Source: an uncultured Thermoleophilia bacterium (lineage in GTDB: Bacteria; Actinomycetota; Thermoleophilia; UBA2241). From it: a DNA stretch of 10,383 nt. The position numbers and the translations under genes were made by a program. Under the pieces are notes generated by a model. The model made no database searches, had not been told where the DNA came from, and saw nothing but the letters and a program-made list of their open reading frames with translations. This document shows, one piece after another, positions 5,116 through 10,383 of this stretch; position 1 is the first letter of the stretch, and the number at the start of each line of letters is the position of its first letter. The stretch is taken from the NCBI GenBank assembly GCA_903912585.1, contig CAIWHY010000300.1:1-10383 (forward strand), in the 5' to 3' direction.

Positions 5116-6020
5116 TGAGCAAGACGACCGCAGAGATCGCGACACAACCTGAGTGCTGGCGACGCGCCGCGGCGCTGGCGACGGGCGCTGCGGCGGCGGG
5201 GCTCCTGCCCCCGGCGGGCGCCGAGCTCGCGGTCGTGGGCTGCGGCACTTCCTGGTTCATGGCTCAAGCGTTCGCCGCGTTGCGCGAGGCCACCGGGCAG
5301 GGCCGCACCGATGCGTTCCCGGCCTCGGAGTTCCCGGCGGCGCGCGAGTACCCGCACGTACTCGCGCTCTGCCGCTCCGGGACGACGACCGAGGTCGTCG
5401 CGCTTCTGAGCGGGCTGCCCGCCGGAACGCGGTCGGTCGTCGTGTGCGCCGTTGCCGGCTCGCCCGCCGTGCACGCTGCTCGACGCGCGATCCTCCTGGA
5501 CTTCGCCGACGAGGAGTCGGTCGTCCAGACCAGGTTCGCGACGACCGCGCTGGCGCTGCTGCGCGCGGCGCTCGGCGAGGACGTCGAGCCGGCGGCGCGC
5601 GACGCGGAGCGTGCCCTTGCCGCGCCGCTGCCTCTCGACCCGGCGGCGCTCGAGCAGGTCACCTTCCTCGGAAGCGGCTGGACCTTGGGGCTCGCCAACG
5701 AGGCCGCCCTCAAGCTGCGCGAGGCCGCCCAGTTCTGGGCCGAGTCCCACCTCGCCATGGAGTACCGCCACGGCCCGATCAGCATCGCGGCGCCCGGCCG
5801 GGCCGTGTGGCCCTTCGGGCCGCTGCCGCCCGGCCTCGGCGACCAGATCCGCGCCACCGGCGCCAAGCTTGTGGACACGCACGACCTCGACCCGCTGGCG
5901 GCGCTCGTGCTGGCGCAGCGGTTCGCGGCGGCGGCGGCGGAATGCCGCGGCCTCGATCCGGACAGTCCCCGCAGCCTCACCCGCTCGGTGATCCTGCTCC
6001 CACAGGAGGTGGAGACATGA
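5115..6020 (+). CDS. Double-SIS sugar-phosphate isomerase/deaminase, GlmS-isomerase-like
   Basis: A 301-residue cytoplasmic protein with two SIS phosphosugar-binding domains, equivalent to the isomerase half of glucosamine-6-phosphate synthase without the glutaminase domain. Domain 1 shows VVGCGTSWF (40-48), ASEF (70-73) and RSGTTTE (87-93), the phosphate-binding loop. Domain 2 shows FLGSGWT (184-190), then EAALKLRE (196-203) and YRHGP (217-221). E203 and H219 keep the 16-residue spacing of the E. coli GlmS catalytic residues E488 and H504, and K200 aligns with K485. The C-terminal DPDSPRSLTRSV matches the GlmS tail, with R290 in place of K603. The likely role is deamination, isomerisation or deglycation of an imported amino sugar phosphate or fructosamine phosphate, as in AgaS- or FrlB-like enzymes. 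The exact substrate is unknown. ATG 5115 lies just behind a promoter without a Shine-Dalgarno. It is the first gene of the operon, and its stop overlaps the next start as ATGA. Confidence 0.93.
   Translation: MSKTTAEIATQPECWRRAAALATGAAAAGLLPPAGAELAVVGCGTSWFMAQAFAALREATGQGRTDAFPASEFPAAREYPHVLALCRSGTTTEVVALLSGLPAGTRSVVVCAVAGSPAVHAARRAILLDFADEESVVQTRFATTALALLRAALGEDVEPAARDAERALAAPLPLDPAALEQVTFLGSGWTLGLANEAALKLREAAQFWAESHLAMEYRHGPISIAAPGRAVWPFGPLPPGLGDQIRATGAKLVDTHDLDPLAALVLAQRFAAAAAECRGLDPDSPRSLTRSVILLPQEVET
6004..6009 (+). promoter_or_regulatory. Strong Shine-Dalgarno for the sugar-binding protein
   Basis: AGGAGG lies 7 nt before ATG 6017, inside the end of the SIS gene. It is a perfect Shine-Dalgarno and, with the ATGA stop/start overlap, fixes the start. 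It suggests high translation of the binding protein, in contrast to the leaderless first gene. Confidence 0.85.
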
Positions 6021-7357
6021 AGCTCGCGTGCACTCCGGAGCGCGTCGGTGTCCGCGGCGCAGCCACGCTGGTCCTGCTGGCCGCGACGATCGTCGCCGTG
6101 ATCCTCGCCGCCCTGCTGGCGGCGTGCGGCGGCTCGACCTCGACCGCGACGAGCGTGTCGCCAGGCGGCAGCGGCACGGTGACGCTCTGGCACGGCGACA
6201 TCGACGTGGAGCGCGCGGCGCTCGAGAGCATGGCCGCGCAGTACAACGGGACGAAGCCTCCTTGGAAGGTGCAGACCGTGTTCTCGGGCAACAGCGACTA
6301 TGCCCTGCAGAAACTTCTCACGGCGATGGCCGGCGGCAAAGCTCCCGACATGATGTACCAGTACGGCTCGTCGCTGCCCAATCTCGCGCGTTCGCCCAAG
6401 ATCGTGACTATAGGGGACTTGATCGCGAAGACGCCGGGCTACGACTGGAACGACTTCTACCCGGCGGCGCGCCTCGCCTGCACCGTCAACGGCAAGATCA
6501 AGGCCGTGCCGTCGCTGATCGACAACCTCTGCCTGGTCTACAACAAGAAGCTCTTCGACCAGGCCGGCGTGAGCTACCCGACGGCGCAGTGGACCTGGGC
6601 GGACTTCCGCGCCGCCGCCAGGAAGCTCACCGACGCCTCGAAGAAGCAGTACGGCTGGGCCTACGTCGCCGACGGCAGCGAGGACAGCGTGTGGCGCTAC
6701 CTGGCCACGCTGTGGCAGGCGAACGGCGATCTGCTCAACGCCGACAACACCAAGGCGGCCTTCGATTCGCCGGCCGGGCTTGCCTCGATGACCCTGCTGC
6801 ACGATATGGCCGTGGTGGACAAGTCGGTCTACCTCGACACCGGCAACGGCAACTACCTCAATCTGTTCAACAGCGGCAAGGTCGCGATGCTGTGGACGGG
6901 CCCGTGGGACATGTCGTCGATCAACAAGGGGGTCGGCTACGGGGTCGACATCCTGCCCGCGGACGTGAGCCACGCGAGCATCGCCGGTCCGGACGTCTGG
7001 ATCATGGTCGACAACGGCGCCGACCGCGTGCAGGGCGCGTGGAGCTTCCTGCAGTGGTTCACCTCGGCCGAGGGCCACCTCGAGTACGCCATCAAGACCG
7101 GCAACCTGCCGATCCGCGAGTCCGAGACCAAGCTCCCGGCGTACAAGCAGTACCTCACCAAGTACCCCTACGCCAAGGTGTTCGTAGACAATCTCAACAA
7201 CGTGACCAAGGCGCGCCCCAACATCCCGCAGTACCCCAAGATCTCCATCGCTCTCGGGCAGGCGGTGCAGGGCGTGCTGCTCGGCAAGCTGCAGCCGCAG
7301 CAGGCGCTCGACCAGGCGAGCCAGCAGGTCGACGCGATCCTCTCGGCGCCCATGTGA
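6017..7357 (+). CDS. ABC sugar-binding lipoprotein (family 1 extracellular solute-binding protein)
   Basis: A 446-residue secreted lipoprotein that captures substrate outside the membrane and delivers it to the permease pair. The N-terminus has a positively charged start, a hydrophobic core (about 15-34) and a lipobox L34-A35-A36-C37, followed by a Gly/Ser/Thr-rich linker. The mature domain opens with VTLWHGDID and shows features of family 1 binding proteins: LQKLLTAMAGGKAPDMMYQY, an AVPSLIDNLCLVYNKKLFDQAGV hinge region, WTWADFRAAARKLT, and the MLWTGPWDM strand. These place it with carbohydrate-binding proteins for oligosaccharides, polyols or glycerol-3-phosphate, without telling which. Length is usual for the family. 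It overlaps the SIS gene by four bases and is followed by the permease genes in the same operon. Confidence 0.94.
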   Translation: MKLACTPERVGVRGAATLVLLAATIVAVILAALLAACGGSTSTATSVSPGGSGTVTLWHGDIDVERAALESMAAQYNGTKPPWKVQTVFSGNSDYALQKLLTAMAGGKAPDMMYQYGSSLPNLARSPKIVTIGDLIAKTPGYDWNDFYPAARLACTVNGKIKAVPSLIDNLCLVYNKKLFDQAGVSYPTAQWTWADFRAAARKLTDASKKQYGWAYVADGSEDSVWRYLATLWQANGDLLNADNTKAAFDSPAGLASMTLLHDMAVVDKSVYLDTGNGNYLNLFNSGKVAMLWTGPWDMSSINKGVGYGVDILPADVSHASIAGPDVWIMVDNGADRVQGAWSFLQWFTSAEGHLEYAIKTGNLPIRESETKLPAYKQYLTKYPYAKVFVDNLNNVTKARPNIPQYPKISIALGQAVQGVLLGKLQPQQALDQASQQVDAILSAPM

Positions 7358-7398
7358 TGAGGGCTCCGGCGTCACGCAGGGGAGAGGCCGGCGCGTGA
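7357..7398 (+). other. 13-codon mini reading frame bridging binding protein and first permease
   Basis: ATG 7357-7359 shares its A with the binding-protein stop (TGATG). The frame encodes MRAPASRRGEAGA and stops at TGA 7396-7398, overlapping the permease GTG (7395-7397, GTGA). It thus exactly spans the gap and could let ribosomes hand over from one gene to the next by termination-reinitiation. The purine-rich SD of the permease lies inside it. No Shine-Dalgarno precedes its ATG. Translation is unproven. Confidence 0.3.
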
Positions 7399-8330
7399 GC
7401 GCGCGGGACGCCGCTGCGACCGCGCCGCGCGGCCGGCGCGCCGGCCGCTGGGACCGCCTGCTCGCCAGCGAGAGCACCACCGGCTGGCTCTTCGTCTCGC
7501 CGGCGGTGCTCGTGATCGGCCTCTTCGGCGTCGCCCCCATCATCTGGTCGGTGGTGCTGTCGTTCCAGAGCAACGACCTGGTGACGCCGGCGACGTGGGT
7601 CGGCCTCGCCAACTACAAGGCGCTGCTCAAGGACCCGATGTTCGCGGCCTCGGTGCGGCGCACGATCCTCTACACGGTGCTCTTCGTGCCCGTGGTCACG
7701 GTCGGCGCCCTGGCGCTCGCCGTGGCGCTCAACCGGCGGCTGCGCGGCATGCGTTTCTACCGCACCGCCGTGTTCGCGCCGGTCGTCACCTCCACCGTGG
7801 CCACGGCGATCATGTTCAACTGGCTGCTCGACCCGGACTTCGGCATCGTCAATGCGCTGCTCGTCAAGCTCGGCTTCTCCGCGCAGGGGTTCTTCCAGTC
7901 GCCCTCGCAGGCGCTCTACTGCATCGTCGTGATGACGGTGTGGGGCTGGCTGGGCTTCGCCGTCATCATCTTCCTGGCCGCCCTGCAGGGCGTGCCGCAG
8001 GAGCTCATGGAGGCGGCGGCGATCGACGGCGCCACGCGCTGGCGCGCCTTCCGCCGCGTGCAGCTGCCGATGCTCGGCCCCGCGACGCTGTTCCTCGTCA
8101 TCTGGCTGAGCATCAACGCCCTGCAGCTCTTCGACGAGATCTACGTCACCACGCGCGGCGGGCCTCTGAGCGCCACGACCGTGGTCGTCTACTACCTCTA
8201 CCAGCAGGCCTTCCAGGTCTTCCAGGCCGGCTACGCCACGGCGATCGCCTACGTGCTCTTCGTCGGCATCCTGCTGCTCACCGTCGTGCAGCTCCTCATC
8301 GGGCGCCGGTTCGTCCACTACCGCTCGTGA
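7395..8330 (+). CDS. ABC sugar transporter permease, MalF/UgpA type
   Basis: A 311-residue inner-membrane permease of the CUT1 carbohydrate family, one half of the transmembrane channel. A short charged cytoplasmic leader is followed by TM1 (WLFVSPAVLVIGLFGVAPIIW), then NYKALLKDP, a conserved periplasmic feature, and further hydrophobic segments consistent with six helices. The EAA coupling loop that contacts the ATPase is intact: E206-A-A-A-I-D-G212 and L224-P225. The start is GTG 7395 with GGAGAGG 7 nt upstream. The family-typical N-terminal length supports it. It begins 37 bp after the binding-protein stop, bridged by a mini reading frame, and is followed 28 bp later by its partner permease. 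Confidence 0.95.
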   Translation: MSARDAAATAPRGRRAGRWDRLLASESTTGWLFVSPAVLVIGLFGVAPIIWSVVLSFQSNDLVTPATWVGLANYKALLKDPMFAASVRRTILYTVLFVPVVTVGALALAVALNRRLRGMRFYRTAVFAPVVTSTVATAIMFNWLLDPDFGIVNALLVKLGFSAQGFFQSPSQALYCIVVMTVWGWLGFAVIIFLAALQGVPQELMEAAAIDGATRWRAFRRVQLPMLGPATLFLVIWLSINALQLFDEIYVTTRGGPLSATTVVVYYLYQQAFQVFQAGYATAIAYVLFVGILLLTVVQLLIGRRFVHYRS

Positions 8331-8362
8331 GCGCGATGCCCGGCATCCGCGGACGCAGATGA
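8327..8362 (+). other. 11-codon mini reading frame bridging the two permease genes
   Basis: GTG 8327-8329 overlaps the TGA stop of the first permease (GTGA). The frame also offers ATG 8336, encodes MSAMPGIRGRR, and stops at TGA 8360-8362, overlapping the next permease ATG (8359-8361, ATGA). It has the same geometry as the mini frame at 7357-7398. The last sense codon is AGA, a codon expected to be rare at this GC content. The downstream gene lacks a clear Shine-Dalgarno, so reinitiation would help it. Translation is unproven. Confidence 0.3.
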
Positions 8363-9270
8363 GCTTCGTCGCCGCGGAGCGCGCGGACGCGCTCGAGGGC
8401 GCCGGCCTCGCCGCCCTGCCGGAGCCGGCGGGCCACCACCGTCGTCATCCCAGCTGGTGGCACCTGCTCCTGCTGCCGGTGGCGCTGCTCATGATCTTCC
8501 CGTTCGTCTGGCTCGTGATCACGAGCGCGTCCACGCTTGCCGAGACGCGCGTGTTCCCGCCGGCGCTGCCCGCCGGCTTCCCGCTGACGTGGATCCAGAA
8601 CATGGTCCACAACTACAGCGCGGCGTGGACACAGGCGCCCTTCGGCCGCTGGGCCCTCAACACGACCATCGTCACGACGGTGGTCGTGATCGGGAACCTC
8701 GTCTTCTGCAGCCTCGCCGGCTACGCGCTGGCGCGGCTGCGCTTCTTCGGCCGCACCGCCCTCTTCCTCGTCATCCTCGCGACGCTGATGGTGCCGTTCC
8801 AGGTCGTGATGATCCCCGTGCTCCTGATCTGCAAGCAGCTCGGCATCGTCGACACGCTGACCGCGCTCGTGGCCCCCAACCTGGTCACGCCGTTCGGCAT
8901 CTTCCTGCTGCGCCAGTTCTTCAAGACGTTGCCGGTGGAGATCGAAGAGGCGGCGCGCATCGACGGCGCCACGCGCCTCGGCACGCTCGTCAAGGTGCTT
9001 CTTCCCTCGATGGCCGCGCCGCTCGCCACGGTGGGCATCATGACCATGCTGTGGAGCTGGAACGACTTCCTCTGGCCGCTCATCGCCATCACCTCGCAGG
9101 GCAACATGACGCTGCAGCTGGGCCTCTCGAGCTTCGTCGGCTCGCACACCACCAACTGGCCGGTGCTCATGGCCGGCACGGTGATGACGCAGGTGCCCAT
9201 GCTGCTGATCTTCCTGGTCGCGCAGCGCTGGTTCGTGCAGTCCTTCGCGTCGTCCGGAGTGAAAGGGTAG
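8359..9270 (+). CDS. ABC sugar transporter permease, MalG/UgpE type
   Basis: A 303-residue inner-membrane permease, partner of the preceding MalF-type protein. The hydrophilic N-terminus (~33 residues) leads into TM1 (LLLLPVALLMIFPFVWLVITS), followed by the periplasmic loop and NTTIVTTVVVIGNLVFCSLAGYALAR, the conserved second helix of MalG-like proteins. The EAA loop is intact (E197-A-A-R-I-D-G203, L215-P216). The near-terminal NDFLWPLIAI and QRWFVQSFASSGVKG are family-typical, the latter being the usual MalG C-terminus. ATG 8359 is the only plausible start, as no in-frame ATG, GTG or TTG precedes it since the end of the first permease gene. No clear Shine-Dalgarno is visible, and coupling to upstream translation is likely. 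The stop is TAG. Confidence 0.95.
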   Translation: MSFVAAERADALEGAGLAALPEPAGHHRRHPSWWHLLLLPVALLMIFPFVWLVITSASTLAETRVFPPALPAGFPLTWIQNMVHNYSAAWTQAPFGRWALNTTIVTTVVVIGNLVFCSLAGYALARLRFFGRTALFLVILATLMVPFQVVMIPVLLICKQLGIVDTLTALVAPNLVTPFGIFLLRQFFKTLPVEIEEAARIDGATRLGTLVKVLLPSMAAPLATVGIMTMLWSWNDFLWPLIAITSQGNMTLQLGLSSFVGSHTTNWPVLMAGTVMTQVPMLLIFLVAQRWFVQSFASSGVKG

Positions 9271-9279
9271 GGTGCCGCG

Positions 9280-10383
9280 GTGGCCCAGGTGATCCTCGAG
9301 AGGGTGCGCAAGGAGTTCCCCGGCAAGCCGCCGATGGTGGCCCTCGAAGGGCTCGACCTCACGATCGCCGACGGCGAGCTGCTGATCCTCGTCGGGCCGT
9401 CGGGCTGCGGCAAGACCACGGCGCTGCGCTGCGTCGCCGGCCTCGAACAGCCCACCTCGGGGCGCGTCGTCATCGGCGAGCGCGAGGTGCACGACCTGCC
9501 CTCGCGCAAGCGCGACGTGGCGATGGTGTTCCAGAACTACGCGCTCTACCCGCACCTCACCGTCTACGGCAACCTCGCCTTCGGCCTCAAGGAGCACCAC
9601 GTGCCCAAGGCCGACGCCGACCGCCGCGTGCGCGACATGGCGCACGTGCTCGGCATCGAGAAGCTGCTGGACCGCCGCCCGGCGCAGCTGAGCGGCGGCC
9701 AGAGCCAGCGCGTGGCCATGGGCCGCGCCCTCGTGCGCGAGCCGCAGGTCTTCCTGCTCGACGAGCCGCTGAGCAACCTCGATGCGAAGCTGCGCGGCCA
9801 GATGCGCGGCGAGATCCTCGAGCTCCAGCGCCGGGTCGGCGTGACGAGCCTGTACGTGACGCACGACCAGGCCGAGGCGATGACCCTCGGCGACCGCATC
9901 GCGGTGCTCAACGCCGGCGTGCTACAGCAGCTCGGGCCGCCCGAGGAAGTCTTCCGGCGGCCACGCAACCTCTTCGTGGCGGCGTTCATGGGGACGCCGT
10001 CGATGAACCTGCTGCGCGGCACGCTGCAGGACGGCGTCGTGCGCGCCGGCGACCTGACCCTGCGCGTCGCCGGCGCCGCGGACGGCGCCGTCATCGTGGG
10101 GTTCCGGCCGGAGGCGCTGCTGCCGGCGCAGCAGGGCGCCGGCCTGCCGCAGCTGCAGATGAGCGTGGAGGTGGTCGAGGAGCTCGGCAACGAGACGCTG
10201 ATCTACGGGGATGTGCCGGGAGAGATCGCCACCGTCGAGATCGACTCCGCGCTGCCGGCGCCGCTGCCCGGCGCTCGTGCCCGGGTCTGCGCCCGGCTGA
10301 GCGGGTTCACGGACGTGCGCCCGGGCGAGACGGTCCCGCTGGCGCTGCGCCTCGACCGCGTGCACCTGTTCGCAGCGGCCGGC
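9280..10383 (+). CDS. ABC transporter ATPase, MalK/UgpC/MsiK type, 3' partial
   Basis: The frame runs 368 codons to the window edge with no stop. Since MalK-like proteins are about 360-380 residues, it is probably almost complete. It energises the two permeases from the cytoplasmic side. Motifs in order: Walker A GPSGCGKTT (39-47), Q-loop Q85 in MVFQNYALYPHLTV, signature LSGGQ (137-141), Walker B VFLLDEP (157-163, catalytic E162), D-loop SNLD (165-168), switch H195 in VTHDQAEAMT, then a C-terminal TOBE/MOBE regulatory region beginning near MGTPSMNLLRG. Ser142 follows LSGGQ where Arg or Gln is usual, a minor change. GTG 9280 is chosen because MAQVILERVRKEF fits the family N-terminus and an AGGGTAGGG stretch lies just upstream. 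GTG 9289 is an alternative. It starts 9 bp after the MalG-type gene. Confidence 0.95.
   Translation, partial: MAQVILERVRKEFPGKPPMVALEGLDLTIADGELLILVGPSGCGKTTALRCVAGLEQPTSGRVVIGEREVHDLPSRKRDVAMVFQNYALYPHLTVYGNLAFGLKEHHVPKADADRRVRDMAHVLGIEKLLDRRPAQLSGGQSQRVAMGRALVREPQVFLLDEPLSNLDAKLRGQMRGEILELQRRVGVTSLYVTHDQAEAMTLGDRIAVLNAGVLQQLGPPEEVFRRPRNLFVAAFMGTPSMNLLRGTLQDGVVRAGDLTLRVAGAADGAVIVGFRPEALLPAQQGAGLPQLQMSVEVVEELGNETLIYGDVPGEIATVEIDSALPAPLPGARARVCARLSGFTDVRPGETVPLALRLDRVHLFAAAG

Noticed and set aside
4917..5882. Upstream extension of the DeoR frame to a 575-residue protein
   Set aside because: DeoR proteins are about 250 residues. The extension runs antisense through the SIS gene and intergenic promoters, and its sequence has no domain character.
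5264..7612. A 782-codon open frame on the minus strand opposite the SIS, binding-protein and permease genes
   Set aside because: Its translation is rich in Arg, Ala, Gly, Val, Asp and His with no domain, and it mirrors well-recognised plus-strand proteins. Long antisense frames are expected at this GC content because stops are rare.
8296..9864. A 522-codon open frame on the minus strand opposite the MalG-type permease and ATPase genes
   Set aside because: The composition is His/Glu/Arg/Ala-rich and low-complexity, and it is opposite clear permease and ATPase motifs. It is a shadow frame.
1..10383. tRNA or rRNA genes, CRISPR arrays, insertion sequences, toxin-antitoxin or defence genes
   Set aside because: I saw no repeat-spacer pattern, transposase, terminal inverted repeats, or recognisable structural RNA. 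All long credible frames have ordinary metabolic or transport assignments.

Overview
The window is very GC-rich (roughly 70% by eye), gene-dense and strongly biased to G/C at third codon positions. Gene content (DeoR-type regulator, lipoprotein sugar-binding protein with two permeases, pirin, MttB-family protein) and the SD-less starts placed right behind -10 boxes suggest an Actinomycetota chromosome, perhaps a soil lineage such as Thermoleophilia. That assignment is inference; no rRNA or tRNA is present to anchor it. No mobile element, CRISPR array or structural RNA gene was recognised.

Left part (1-4154): the C-terminal two thirds of an MttB-family (trimethylamine methyltransferase-like, non-pyrrolysine) protein runs in from the left edge. 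It meets a convergent MFS transporter 22 bp away. The MFS gene is divergent from a pirin, and the pirin is convergent with a small START/SRPBCC-fold protein; two GC-rich hairpins lie between those last two. These look like independent, unrelated transcription units.

Right part (4155-10383): a sugar utilisation locus. A DeoR-family repressor (minus strand) is divergent from a five-gene plus-strand operon: a GlmS-like double-SIS sugar-phosphate isomerase or deaminase, a lipoprotein sugar-binding protein, two MalF/MalG-type permeases, and a MalK/UgpC-type ATPase still open at the right edge. The likely logic is that the ABC system imports a sugar or amino sugar, the SIS enzyme acts on its phosphorylated form, and DeoR senses a phosphosugar and controls the divergent promoters. 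No kinase is visible, so phosphorylation would depend on a gene outside the window.

The most interesting signals are small. (1) Two intercistronic gaps of the ABC operon are each bridged exactly by a tiny reading frame (13 and 11 codons) whose start overlaps the upstream stop and whose stop overlaps the downstream start. (2) The 198-bp DeoR/SIS intergenic region holds two apparently leaderless promoters, a near-identical 10-mer placed at both promoters, and two overlapping palindromes midway. (3) The SIS protein keeps the GlmS isomerase catalytic Glu and His but has Arg where GlmS has its C-terminal active-site Lys. I see no convincing wholly new biological system.
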